NCBI GenBank assembly: GCA_018830885.1
Contig: JAHJRI010000013.1
Coordinates: 1-42,478 of the forward strand
Length of the DNA stretch: 42,478 nt
Reading direction: 5' to 3'
Origin: a bacterium
GTDB taxonomy: Bacteria > SAR324 > XYD2-FULL-50-16
The notes beneath the pieces were generated by a model that saw only the letters and a list, made by a program, of their open reading frames with translations, did no database searches and was not told the DNA's origin. Shown in pieces: positions 1 through 8,621 of this stretch. The position numbers were made by a program, and so were the translations under genes. The first letter of the stretch is position 1; the number at the start of each line of letters is the position of its first letter.

Positions 1-2
1 AA

Positions 3-1694
3 AACCAGCGGAAATTCTTTTTGAAGGAGCAGTTGAAGGAGATCCGGAAAGAACTTGGATTGAGCAAGGATGAGAAAACCCAGGAGCTGGAAAAACTGAG
101 AAAGCGGGCTTCCCGGCTGCATTTCACAGAAGAGGCCAGGGAGCGATTTCAGGAAGAGATGGACAAGGTGGCATTACTTGATATCCAGTCACCGGAGTTC
201 AATGTTTCGCGGAGCTACCTGGACTGGATTACGGCGCTGCCCTGGGGGCTTGTCTCCCGTGACAACCTGTCGATAGACAAGGCCGAACGGATATTGAACA
301 TTGACCATTATGGTCTGGAGGATGTGAAGGAGCGGATCCTGGAGTTTATCGCCACATTGAAGCTGAAAAAGGATATCACCGGAACCATACTCTGTTTTCT
401 GGGACCTCCTGGTGTGGGAAAGACGTCGCTGGGAAAATCCATTGCCCGGGCTCTGAACCGTAAATTCTTTCGTTTTTCCGTCGGTGGCATGCGGGATGAA
501 GCTGAGATCAAGGGTCACCGCCGGACCTATATCGGCGCCATGCCGGGTAAATTTATCCAGGCCCTGAAATCGACCCGATACAGCAATCCTGTGATCATGC
601 TGGACGAGATCGACAAGATTGGAAACAGTTATCAGGGGGACCCTGCCAGTGCATTGCTGGAAGTTCTGGATCCAGAGCAGAATATGGCGTTTGTGGATCA
701 CTATCTGGATGTGCCCTTTGACCTTTCCAAGGTGTTTTTTATCACGACCGCCAACCAGCTCGATACCGTGCCGGCAGCCCTGCTGGACCGGATGGAAGTG
801 CTGCGGCTGCCAGGTTACATCACCCAGGAAAAACTCAAGATTGCCACCAAATACCTGGTGCCCAAACAACGGTTTGCCCACGGTCTGACGGCCAGTAACT
901 TTACCATTACCGAACCCGCGATCCGGGAGATCATCAATGGCTATGCCCGGGAAGCGGGGGTAAGGAATCTGGAGAACCAGATCAAGAAGGTTTGCCGCAA
1001 AGTGGCTAAGAAGATCGTCAAGGGGGAAGATAAAGCGAGCTATTCCATTGGTATTTCCCAGTTAAAGGAATACCTGAAAAACCCGATCTACGAAGACGAC
1101 GAGATCCTGGGCGAGGGCCAGGTGGGTGTGGTCACCGGACTGGCATGGACCAGTCTCGGGGGATCTATTCTCTCAATTGAAGCGACCAAGATGATCTCCG
1201 AGCGCAAGGGATTCAAACAGACAGGGCAGCTCGGGGATGTCATGGTGGAGTCTTCTGAAATAGCCTATAGTTATGTGACCTCTGTCGCTCAATTATTTGG
1301 TGCCGATCCCGGTTTCTTCAAGGAGTACTTTATCCATCTCCATGTCCCGGCCGGAGCAACGCCCAAAGACGGTCCCTCGGCAGGTGTTACGATGGCCACG
1401 GCGCTGTTCTCTCTGTTATTCAACAAGCCCGTTATACCCAGACTGGGGATGACGGGGGAACTGACCCTGACCGGGGAGGTTCTGCCCATTGGCGGCTTGA
1501 AGGAAAAAATCATTGCTGCCCGGCGGGCCGGATTGCGGAAGATCGTCATCCCTGCCCAAAACAAGAAGGATTACGTCGAGCTGGCAGATCATCTCAAGGA
1601 AAAAATCCAGGTCTTTTACGCAAAAAAATATCAGGACGTGTTCAAAATAGCCTTCCCTGACAATATTCCAAAAACGACAAAAAACGGTTCCTAA
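3..1694 (+). CDS. lon: ATP-dependent Lon protease, 5'-truncated by window edge
   Basis: Lon is a cytoplasmic AAA+ serine protease that degrades misfolded and regulatory proteins. The reading frame is open from base 3 and reads NQRKFFLKEQLKEIRKELG, the conserved stretch just before the AAA+ module, so the TTG at 21 is an internal codon and the N-terminal substrate-binding domain lies outside the window. Counting from that TTG, Walker A GPPGVGKT is at about 128-135 and Walker B VIMLDEIDK near 190. The proteolytic Ser is in DGPSAG (about residue 453) and the dyad Lys is in GGLKEKIIAARRAG. The visible part ends normally. Its stop overlaps by 4 bp the stop of the convergent PEP-utilising gene. Whether the gene is complete upstream cannot be seen. 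Confidence 0.97.
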   Translation, partial: NQRKFFLKEQLKEIRKELGLSKDEKTQELEKLRKRASRLHFTEEARERFQEEMDKVALLDIQSPEFNVSRSYLDWITALPWGLVSRDNLSIDKAERILNIDHYGLEDVKERILEFIATLKLKKDITGTILCFLGPPGVGKTSLGKSIARALNRKFFRFSVGGMRDEAEIKGHRRTYIGAMPGKFIQALKSTRYSNPVIMLDEIDKIGNSYQGDPASALLEVLDPEQNMAFVDHYLDVPFDLSKVFFITTANQLDTVPAALLDRMEVLRLPGYITQEKLKIATKYLVPKQRFAHGLTASNFTITEPAIREIINGYAREAGVRNLENQIKKVCRKVAKKIVKGEDKASYSIGISQLKEYLKNPIYEDDEILGEGQVGVVTGLAWTSLGGSILSIEATKMISERKGFKQTGQLGDVMVESSEIAYSYVTSVAQLFGADPGFFKEYFIHLHVPAGATPKDGPSAGVTMATALFSLLFNKPVIPRLGMTGELTLTGEVLPIGGLKEKIIAARRAGLRKIVIPAQNKKDYVELADHLKEKIQVFYAKKYQDVFKIAFPDNIPKTTKNGS

Positions 1695-4216
1695 AGAGCC
1701 TCAGGGGGCGGATCCGCCCCCTGCTCCCCCTGTCTCTTCTCAAGTTGAATCTGTGCCGCTGTCAAAAGGGCCATGGGAATTTTGCGAGCAGCGCAGGAGA
1801 TATAGTCCAGACCCCGTTCAACTGCATACCGGATCACATCTGGGCTGGCGCTGTGTTCCCCGCAGATTCCCGTTTCCAGATCGGGACGGATGGCTCTGCC
1901 GGCGTGAACAGCAAAATCGATCAGCTGTTTTACCGGTTCGGCCAGATGTTGAAAGGGGTCCCCCTCCCATATATCCAGTTCCTCGTAGAGTTGAAGCATG
2001 GAGCCGATGTCGTCCCTGGAGATGCCAAGGGTTGTCTGGGTCAGGTCGTTGGTTCCAAAGCTGAAGATTTCAGCCTGATGAACCACTTTTGAAGCAGTGA
2101 GTGCCGCTGCCGGAATCTCAATGACGGCACCGATTCGAATATCGAATGGGAGTTTATCCAAGCCAGCCTCTGCCACGGTCTGTCGGACGACTTCGTTGAT
2201 GCCCCGGATAGAATGGCCTGATGCCATGTTGCCGTTTCTGAGAAGGGCCATCTCCCGGTGGGACATAATAAAGGGAACCAGAATTTCCGGCTGGACGGGG
2301 ATACCCTCGCTGGTATTTGCCTGAAGGGCCGCAGAAAGAATGGCGTGGACCTGCATCTCGTACAGTTCGGGCATCGAGATGCCCAGGCGGCAACCCCGGT
2401 GCCCGAGCATGGGGTTGGTTTGTTTCAGCAGGTTCTGCAGCTGGCCTGGCGCTGTCTGATCCAGGAAGAATTCATGCAGTGGCGCATCCAGAAGTCGAAT
2501 GGTCAACGGCAGACCATCCATAATACGAAACAACGTCAGGAAGTCTTCTGACAGCAGGGTATCGATCTTCTCCAGCAACTGCCGTTTCTTCTTCTCATCT
2601 TCGCTGACAATGAAGGCACGCAGCATCTCAAGACGGTCTTCCTCGAGAAGCATGTGCTCTGTCCGGCACAGTCCGATGCCGTCAGCACAGTACTCCTTTG
2701 CCAGTTGGGCCTCGGTTTCGGTTTCCGCATTGGCCCGCACTTTTGTTTTAAGACACTGTCCGCGTGCCTGGTTGAGCAGTACCTGCAGGTCGGCACTGTC
2801 GTATGAGGCCTGCCGGATATCGGCCCTGCCGATAAAAATGGCGGGTTCGCCCGTGTCCTGAACATCCATGGAGAGCATTTGTCCCTCAGCCACCCGTTGG
2901 TCACCAATGGTTATATGGTCATCAAAATGGGCGATCAGGGGGTGAATGACAGACGGTTTCCCCAGATATCGTGCCACAATGGGGGCATGGGATGTATAGC
3001 CCCCCCTGCTGGTGATCACGCCGCGACTTAATTGTATCGCTTCCAGATCCTCTGCATGGGTTCTCTCTCTGAGGAGGATAAAGTCCAGGTCCCGGTTCTC
3101 CGCTTTTGCATGCCAGTAAGCCGTCTTCAGATTGCGGGCGGAAAAGTAAACACGACCGCGGCAGGCCCCCGGAGAACCAGCTTTTCCACCCGTAATGCGG
3201 ACCAGGCTGGCTGTCGACGCCGGATCGGTTCCGGGATAAAAAAGGGCGCTTAATTCCTCAGGTGAGATAGCGTTGACGAATGTCCTGTCTGAAATCTTCT
3301 CCTCTTGAAAAAGTTCTGATAGAAGTTTCAGGCGTGCGTGAACGGATTTCCGGGTTGATGATTGGTCGGTTATCCAGACGGTATCATTTTCAACCAGATA
3401 GTGAATCTTCCGGATGTCCAGGTACCAGGTTTCGAGAATGGATGCAGACTGCTTCAGTTTTTCCAGCTGTTCAGGTTTGAGGGTTTGATGCTGCCCGGTC
3501 CGGGTCTGCTGCAGACACTTCCCTGAATCCGGATCCCGATGGATAAACCAACCCCTGGCGTGGGGGTCGTCAAGATCGATCAGGGGCAGGTACTGGATCA
3601 TGACAGCAGCCGGCAGGGATTGATTCAACGGATCGGAATCGTAATTGTCCAGCAGGATTTCAACGGATCGCCGCAGCTGGACGGATGCTTCCTGGGGTAT
3701 ATCTGTTTTTAATCGTGAGCGGGTTTCCTCGTGGCTCAATGGCGGGACATCGACATCTGCACCCTCTCCTGCCGTCTGATGTTCCGCCACCAGCCGAATC
3801 ATCCACTGGGCTGCAAATGACTCCACCCACTCCTTGAATGCAGCCAGGCCCACTTTTTCACCAACCTCGGCAATCAGGCTTTCCAGGTTCTGTTCATCAA
3901 TACCCAGCCAGGATATGACCGGGTTGGTGTCAATCATCAGATCCAGCAGGAGAGTGATTTTGAGGGTCAGCGGGGGCTCTCCCCCCAGGAGACGGCCGGT
4001 TCTCTTTTCAATTTCAGGAATGCCCCGTTCCTCAATGGTTTTAAAGAGCCCGTTGAAATCCTGGCGCAGGTCGTCCAGGCCTGCGATGAATCCCGGCAGA
4101 AAGTCGACCCCGGTCGCTGCCAGCTGCATAACGGTTGCTCCCTGTATGCCGAGACGGCTTTCCAATTCAGGTTCCTTTCCGGCGATGGCCTGACCGATGG
4201 TAAATATATCGTTCAT
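1691..4216 (-). CDS. PEP-utilising phosphotransferase related to pyruvate phosphate dikinase, degenerate N-terminal half
   Basis: The C-terminal half (about 360-841) is clearly like pyruvate phosphate dikinase (PPDK). The swivel-domain phospho-histidine is H410 in GGYTSHAPIVAR. The PEP barrel carries LCRTEHM, RLLDAPLHEFF, GHRGCRLGI, FSFGTNDLTQTTLG and the catalytic Cys C785 in CGEHSAS. The first 350 residues keep only a faint trace of the PPDK ATP-grasp fold: GIQGATVMQLAATGVDFLPGF replaces the usual glycine-rich GGKGANL start, and the SVRSGA...SMPGMMDT core appears as TLKITLLLDLMIDTNP. The nucleotide-binding residues therefore look lost. I infer a protein that can exchange phosphate with PEP/pyruvate but may not use ATP, perhaps passing phosphate to a partner. 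It follows the 276-aa gene by 7 bp and is the last gene of the cfpA operon. A true PPDK with an unusual ATP site is the main alternative. Confidence 0.85.
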   Translation of the reverse strand: MNDIFTIGQAIAGKEPELESRLGIQGATVMQLAATGVDFLPGFIAGLDDLRQDFNGLFKTIEERGIPEIEKRTGRLLGGEPPLTLKITLLLDLMIDTNPVISWLGIDEQNLESLIAEVGEKVGLAAFKEWVESFAAQWMIRLVAEHQTAGEGADVDVPPLSHEETRSRLKTDIPQEASVQLRRSVEILLDNYDSDPLNQSLPAAVMIQYLPLIDLDDPHARGWFIHRDPDSGKCLQQTRTGQHQTLKPEQLEKLKQSASILETWYLDIRKIHYLVENDTVWITDQSSTRKSVHARLKLLSELFQEEKISDRTFVNAISPEELSALFYPGTDPASTASLVRITGGKAGSPGACRGRVYFSARNLKTAYWHAKAENRDLDFILLRERTHAEDLEAIQLSRGVITSRGGYTSHAPIVARYLGKPSVIHPLIAHFDDHITIGDQRVAEGQMLSMDVQDTGEPAIFIGRADIRQASYDSADLQVLLNQARGQCLKTKVRANAETETEAQLAKEYCADGIGLCRTEHMLLEEDRLEMLRAFIVSEDEKKKRQLLEKIDTLLSEDFLTLFRIMDGLPLTIRLLDAPLHEFFLDQTAPGQLQNLLKQTNPMLGHRGCRLGISMPELYEMQVHAILSAALQANTSEGIPVQPEILVPFIMSHREMALLRNGNMASGHSIRGINEVVRQTVAEAGLDKLPFDIRIGAVIEIPAAALTASKVVHQAEIFSFGTNDLTQTTLGISRDDIGSMLQLYEELDIWEGDPFQHLAEPVKQLIDFAVHAGRAIRPDLETGICGEHSASPDVIRYAVERGLDYISCAARKIPMALLTAAQIQLEKRQGEQGADPPPEAL

Positions 4217-4223
4217 CGCTCAC

Positions 4224-5054
4224 TCAGAAGAGGTTTAAAGAGGTGTTCACATTTTTTTTGATAAAGGGCATGAACCGGGGACTGGCCGCCATCGTCAAGT
4301 ATTTTTTCAGTTTGGCCACATCCTTGAATTCGGGACCGACGACTGAAAAATGGATTGCGTCCCCCACATTCACCTTTCCCCATTTAAAGAGGGATCCAAT
4401 CCGGTACACCGGTTTTTCACGGTAAAAAATCTGCACTTTCAGGTTACCGTACTTCTTCTGATAGCTTTCGATAATATTGCGCCAGGCTTCCACATTACCG
4501 TAGTGGAAAAACTCATTGGTTACCGGCACGGCATATCGCGTCGTTGCACGAATCGCATTTCCTTCCGGGAGCGGAAGCTGGGAATGGGGTCTGTCGACCG
4601 ACGGGGAAAGTGGGCTTTGGGTGCAGATGGATCTGAATTCCTGAAGATAGCGCGCTTCCCGCTCGGTATCCCTGTCCGGCACAGCGCATGTGTAACCGAC
4701 CATCAGGCTGCAGGGAACCAGCGTTCCGGCTTCCTCCCAGTGCTGAATTTTCAGGGGATTGATAAGAAAGAGATCCTCTATGGTTTTATGGTAGGCGATG
4801 ACCGTGTCGAAACCGTCTCCGGATGCGGCCGTTTCGTATAGGGTTTGCCAGCAGCGGGGATCAGCTGTGGTGAGGTTGAATGAGAGACAGGTATACCCTC
4901 TGTCCCGGATAAGCGCAGCATGGATGATTTCCGCCAGAGCCTCGGGCGGCATTTTTTCTGTCAGTCGCTGCTCGTGAAAAATGTCCGCCAGATTCCTGGT
5001 TTTTTGCAGGTGCCGCTCAATTTCGCTGATCAACCCGCTATGCATATTTTGCAT
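4224..5054 (-). CDS. Conserved-looking hypothetical protein in cfpA operon
   Basis: A 276-residue soluble protein with no signal peptide or membrane segment; I do not recognise the family. The middle (about 85-135) alternates hydrophobic strands and helices, with DTVIAYHKTIEDLFLINP and SLMVGYTCAVP. The C-terminal third is basic and includes YQKKYGNLKVQIFYREKPVYRIGSLFKWGKVNVGD, which looks like a small beta-rich domain. The ATG at 5054 has GGAG 10 nt upstream; a second ATG three codons later is also possible. It sits 37 bp after cfpA and 7 bp before the PPDK-like gene, so it is almost certainly co-transcribed with both. Its role is unknown; the context suggests filament assembly or its regulation, which is inference only. 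Confidence 0.8.
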   Translation of the reverse strand: MQNMHSGLISEIERHLQKTRNLADIFHEQRLTEKMPPEALAEIIHAALIRDRGYTCLSFNLTTADPRCWQTLYETAASGDGFDTVIAYHKTIEDLFLINPLKIQHWEEAGTLVPCSLMVGYTCAVPDRDTEREARYLQEFRSICTQSPLSPSVDRPHSQLPLPEGNAIRATTRYAVPVTNEFFHYGNVEAWRNIIESYQKKYGNLKVQIFYREKPVYRIGSLFKWGKVNVGDAIHFSVVGPEFKDVAKLKKYLTMAASPRFMPFIKKNVNTSLNLF

Positions 5055-5091
5055 GTTGAGCCGGCTCCAGCCCGGAGATCATCGCTTTTCT

Positions 5092-6936
5092 CTAGGTGGC
5101 TGCGGTGAACGTTCGGGTATCCGGAGCCTGATCCATAAGTCTGCGTTGATGAAACTCCTCAAATGACGAGTCGACAAATCCGATCGATATTCGGGAAATA
5201 AACTGTGCAACGACATTGCTCATTGAATGAATGGTTGTTTCCCGACGTTTGATGGTCGATGCTGAAATATCGAGAAAGAGACCCGGATGGGCATGGAACG
5301 GATTGTATTTTCTGCCAAAATTATCATACTCCGTTTCCAGAAAATCCAGACGCTGTTCGAGAATAATTCTTTCCGAGGAGTACTCATATCCGTATAATTC
5401 AGTGATTCGTTTGTGCAATCGCCTGAATCGTTTCTTCATGATCTCCTTCCGTTCCACGAATGTTTCATTCATTTTTTCCAGGTCATTTTTCTCCGGCAGA
5501 ATGAATGAGATCTCATCCCAGGTTCCCAGCTCCGCTCGATTGTTTTCCTGTTCCTCCGCTTCCAGTTTCACCTCTTTTTTTGATTTATTTTTGTTGAGGA
5601 TCTGCTGGGACACCATCTCGAAGTCAAGGGACTCGTCCTCTCGCTTCCTTTCCTGGACCAGATTTTCAAACACCTTGCTTAATTTGAGAATCTGATCGTC
5701 GAATTCATCCATCTGCTGACAGTAGGCAACCCGCTCTTCCCTCAACTGCAGATCATCCTGGTAAATCAGACTGATGATATAGTGCTCGTCCGGAAGTTCC
5801 AGGGGATTCATATTGGCATATTCCCGGATAATCGTTTTGCGGCAGTTCTTGAAGTTTTCAATGTGTTGATAACCGAGGTGCGAGTCATCCAGAATACCGA
5901 TCAGAGAGCTGACAGCGATATTGTAGCCTCTGTTGCGAATATTTTCGCTGTCGATGATACGCTGTACGTTTTCCCGGATATTCAGCGGATCAAAATCGAT
6001 AAAATCAATCTCCGCTTCAATTCCCTGGATTGCATCCAGAAACTTCTTTGCAATATAGGTAAACTGCGGTGAGTTGGCGTCCTGCTCCCCGAATTCAAAA
6101 TGGGTATCCAGTTGTTTGATTTTTTCAAAGATCTTTTCGCTTTTTTTCAACGCTCCTTTCCTCTGTTCGATCATCTCGGCGTTTATCTCCTGGACATTTT
6201 TCTCGATAATTTTGAGGATATGGCCAGAGAGCACATCGCGAATGATAACTTCAGAGGCGATCTGGTAGTGATAGATCGGTTCTGCCAGTTCTGACTCGGC
6301 GATATTGAGGATCAGATTAATATCATTGACTGTTTCAGGCTTGAGCGGGTTGTCCCGAAAATTGCTTTTCAGAACCATATTGGTGAAGTTGCCATCCAGT
6401 AACGCGCCAATATCCAGCTTGCCGTTCAGTATTTTCTGTGTTTTGTTCTCCAGGTCGGAAACGCTTTTCTTCAGGTGTCCCTGCAGATTTTCATACACAT
6501 TGACAATGGACCGTTCTATACTCGCGTTGGTAAACGCACCCGCACCGCCGATATTATCAATCAGCGTACTGACATCCCTGGGCGCGTATTGATTCAGATT
6601 CTGAAACTCCTCCCCGTCAACCAGATTGTGAAACTTCTTCCCCATTTCATCTTCAACCGAGACCAGGTAGCGGTTGTACATGTTCTGGAGTCCCTGGTTG
6701 AAATAATTGTGCAGCACCTCCTTGACTGTTCCACCCACATGCAGTTTTTCCAGTACTTCCGGTGGCAGCTTGGTCGAGATATGGTTGAGAACCTTGTCAA
6801 CCTCTTCGTCGATGATCAGCTTTGCTTCACCGTATTCATTCCGGCCGTCGCGATAGGCGCTGTTTCTGGATCCCACGGCACCTGGCTGCTCCGGATGAAT
6901 GATATCAGGACCTTTTTGAAAGGGACCTTTTGCCAT
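5092..6936 (-). CDS. cfpA: Cytoplasmic filament protein A (CfpA) homologue
   Basis: CfpA forms the ribbon of cytoplasmic filaments that runs under the inner membrane of treponemes and is needed for normal cell division there. This 614-residue protein is somewhat shorter than the roughly 680-residue treponemal proteins. It shares stretches I associate with that family: DNIGGAGAF...IERSIVNVYENLQGHL (about 125-155), DPLNIRENVQRIIDSENIRNRGYN in the centre, TWDEISFILP near 480, ELYGYEYSSERIILEQRL near 520 and a C-terminal HPGLFLDISASTIKRRETT. It is largely helical with charged coiled-coil stretches (about 250-290 and 400-470) and has no signal peptide. The ATG at 6936 follows AGAGAGG with a 6-nt spacer. 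It heads a three-gene operon behind a strong promoter. The assignment rests on remembered family motifs, not on a search. Confidence 0.82.
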   Translation of the reverse strand: MAKGPFQKGPDIIHPEQPGAVGSRNSAYRDGRNEYGEAKLIIDEEVDKVLNHISTKLPPEVLEKLHVGGTVKEVLHNYFNQGLQNMYNRYLVSVEDEMGKKFHNLVDGEEFQNLNQYAPRDVSTLIDNIGGAGAFTNASIERSIVNVYENLQGHLKKSVSDLENKTQKILNGKLDIGALLDGNFTNMVLKSNFRDNPLKPETVNDINLILNIAESELAEPIYHYQIASEVIIRDVLSGHILKIIEKNVQEINAEMIEQRKGALKKSEKIFEKIKQLDTHFEFGEQDANSPQFTYIAKKFLDAIQGIEAEIDFIDFDPLNIRENVQRIIDSENIRNRGYNIAVSSLIGILDDSHLGYQHIENFKNCRKTIIREYANMNPLELPDEHYIISLIYQDDLQLREERVAYCQQMDEFDDQILKLSKVFENLVQERKREDESLDFEMVSQQILNKNKSKKEVKLEAEEQENNRAELGTWDEISFILPEKNDLEKMNETFVERKEIMKKRFRRLHKRITELYGYEYSSERIILEQRLDFLETEYDNFGRKYNPFHAHPGLFLDISASTIKRRETTIHSMSNVVAQFISRISIGFVDSSFEEFHQRRLMDQAPDTRTFTAAT

Positions 6937-7038
6937 ATTTACCTCTCTGGTGGATTATCGGTGGTAAGGCCGCACTACCTGTTTTTACCGCCAGCCTTCA
7001 ACCCTGTGTACTGTGAACTTCTTTTTTTGCTATAAGCC

Positions 7039-7067
7039 ACTATATTTCCTGTCTTATGGACTGTCAA
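7039..7067 (-). promoter_or_regulatory. Sigma70-type promoter of the cfpA operon
   Basis: On the minus strand TTGACA (7067-7062), a 17-bp spacer and TATAGT (7044-7039) make a near-perfect housekeeping promoter. Transcription would start near 7032 and give a leader of about 95 nt before the cfpA ATG. It suggests strong constitutive expression, as expected for a structural protein. Confidence 0.75.
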
Positions 7068-7080
7068 CACCAAATACAGT

Positions 7081-7115
7081 TCCCCGGGAAATCCGGAGCG
7101 CCCCCCAGGGGGGGA
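7081..7115. promoter_or_regulatory. Two small palindromes between divergent promoters
   Basis: TTCCC-C-GGGAA (7081-7091) and a run of six C, one A and seven G (7102-7115) lie just upstream of the cfpA -35 box, in the 400-bp gap between the divergent cfpA and ccm-side genes. They could be an operator or simply a GC-rich hairpin. No protein can be assigned. Confidence 0.25.
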
Positions 7116-7253
7116 GGACAACCGGGTTACAGCCTGTGGCGGGACATCGCAGACGAATGAGTCAGTAAACTGTCGTCATTCCAGCTGGTTATCCTATCCC
7201 ATCGACCCTATGACAGTTGACAGAACTCAAGGGCGGTTTCTGTTGCCCGGGTT

Positions 7254-7282
7254 TTGCAGAAATGAAAAAAAGCATGTAGAGT
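7254..7282 (+). promoter_or_regulatory. Possible promoter for the YbjN-like/ccm gene group
   Basis: TTGCAG (7254-7259), a 17-bp spacer and TAGAGT (7277-7282) lie about 65 bp ahead of the first ATG at 7346. The match is fair but not strong. Confidence 0.4.
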
Positions 7283-7345
7283 TAAGCCTGTGCCAGTTAT
7301 CATGAGGAATTCTGTCGGGATTCAACTATCGGTCGGTATTTGAAC

Positions 7346-7786
7346 ATGTCAATGATATCCAAAGTCGATGCATACAATGATCAGACCGATGAAGCCATCG
7401 AAAATCTGATTGAATCCTATGTGCACAAGTATTTTGTCGATCGCGGGAACGATGTGGTGCGAATCCGGCGCAATATCTGGACGGTTCAGGAAGAACTCTA
7501 TTCATTCAATATCATTATCACATCGCTGCTGATTATATTTGATGCGGTTTTATTTGATGAACTACCTGAAAATAAACTTGCTTTTTTTGAGGCATTGCTT
7601 TCGCTGAATGCCCATCAGGCAAAAAGCTCCAAACTCTGTCTGGTTAAAAACACCATTCATCTGCGCATTATTCGAGGACTCGAGGACTTTGACTACTCGG
7701 AATTTGTGGCACATGTCGAGGAATACAGAGAGATTTTTTCCGTAATGCAGGAAAGCCTCATCGACCAATTTTATCCCGACCTATAA
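7346..7786 (+). CDS. Small YbjN / type III secretion chaperone-like protein
   Basis: A 146-residue acidic protein (ATG at 7346; a TTG at 7340 and an ATG at 7352 are alternatives). The layout is a short N-terminal helix, strand-rich centre (VVRIRRNIWTVQEELYSFNIIITSLLIIFDAVLFDEL), a long helix LAFFEALLSLNAHQ, two strands KLCLVKNTIHLRIIRGLE, and a final helix. This is the usual plan of the YbjN/CesT-like chaperone fold. No catalytic residues are apparent. The gene ends 14 bp before the ccmA-like gene and is probably in the same transcript, although nothing in its sequence explains a role in haem transport. The alternative reading is that it serves the divergent cfpA operon as a chaperone or regulator. 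The fold assignment is moderate; the function is unknown. Confidence 0.75.
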   Translation: MSMISKVDAYNDQTDEAIENLIESYVHKYFVDRGNDVVRIRRNIWTVQEELYSFNIIITSLLIIFDAVLFDELPENKLAFFEALLSLNAHQAKSSKLCLVKNTIHLRIIRGLEDFDYSEFVAHVEEYREIFSVMQESLIDQFYPDL

Positions 7787-7800
7787 CATCCGACCTCGAA

Positions 7801-8541
7801 TTGACCATTGTGGAAAAAGATCACCCTCCTGGACAACCTGCAGAAATTCTGCAGATCAACGATGTATCCAAAACGTTTGGTTATCGCCGGATTCTGAGCG
7901 GCGTGCATCTTAAGCTGCAGTCAGGCGAAATGACCTTGTTGCTGGGTAAAAACGGGTCGGGCAAAACAACCCTGATGAAGATCATTGCCGGACTGATTCG
8001 GCCATCCGCTGGCAGAATTCTCTATAAAGGCGGTGAAACCAGCCAGCATCCGGAAGCCCTTCGCCGCGCGATTGGTGTCATCTCTCATTTTGCAGGTGTT
8101 TACGGAGAGTTGACCGCGAGCGAAAATCTGGTCTTTTTTGGGAAACTCGCTAAATCATCAGACCTGATAGAAAAAGTGCGTCGGTCCCTGGAGAGAACGG
8201 GTCTCTCTCAATTCTCGGATCTGCCGGTCAAGGCTTTCAGCAGCGGTATGAGCAAACGGCTGAACATCGCCCGACTGATGGTGCTGGAGCCTGAAATCCT
8301 GCTGCTGGATGAACCCTATACCGGTCTTGATTATGATTCGATTCGATTTTTCAATGACTACCTCAAGGACTTCAAGGCGTCTGGGGGTGCCATTCTGATG
8401 ATAACGCACCAGATCGAAACCTGTTTTGACATCTGTGACAAGATTGCCATCCTGGAGAACCAGTCGTTGAAACGAAGCTTCTCCGCAGTCGATTACAACC
8501 GGGAGGAACTCATTCAGGCGTATCACGGCCTGACCCGCTGA
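7801..8541 (+). CDS. ccmA: CcmA-type haem exporter ATPase subunit
   Basis: ATP-binding subunit of the CcmABC system, which acts in holding or releasing haem during cytochrome c maturation at the inner membrane. It has Walker A GKNGSGKTT (about 49-57), signature FSSGMSKR (about 146), Walker B ILLLDEP, D-loop GLDYDS and switch histidine MITHQ. It is 246 residues long, slightly above the usual 200-220, with about 15 extra residues in front of the first conserved strand EILQINDVSKTFG. The TTG at 7801 has no clear ribosome site; GTG at 7810 is an alternative. ccmB and ccmC follow directly, which supports CcmA over a generic ABC ATPase. Confidence 0.85.
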   Translation: MTIVEKDHPPGQPAEILQINDVSKTFGYRRILSGVHLKLQSGEMTLLLGKNGSGKTTLMKIIAGLIRPSAGRILYKGGETSQHPEALRRAIGVISHFAGVYGELTASENLVFFGKLAKSSDLIEKVRRSLERTGLSQFSDLPVKAFSSGMSKRLNIARLMVLEPEILLLDEPYTGLDYDSIRFFNDYLKDFKASGGAILMITHQIETCFDICDKIAILENQSLKRSFSAVDYNREELIQAYHGLTR

Positions 8542-8621
8542 TCAGCTGCTGGTGGCTGAGCATTGACCCGAATATGGGTTGCAGAACCCATCTGTTCCGG
8601 ACCTTTTTAAACGAAAACGGC

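Noticed and set aside
189-881. 230-codon minus-strand ORF inside lon
   Set aside because: Lies entirely antisense to the AAA+ coding frame of lon, has no ribosome site and its protein has no domain-like features.
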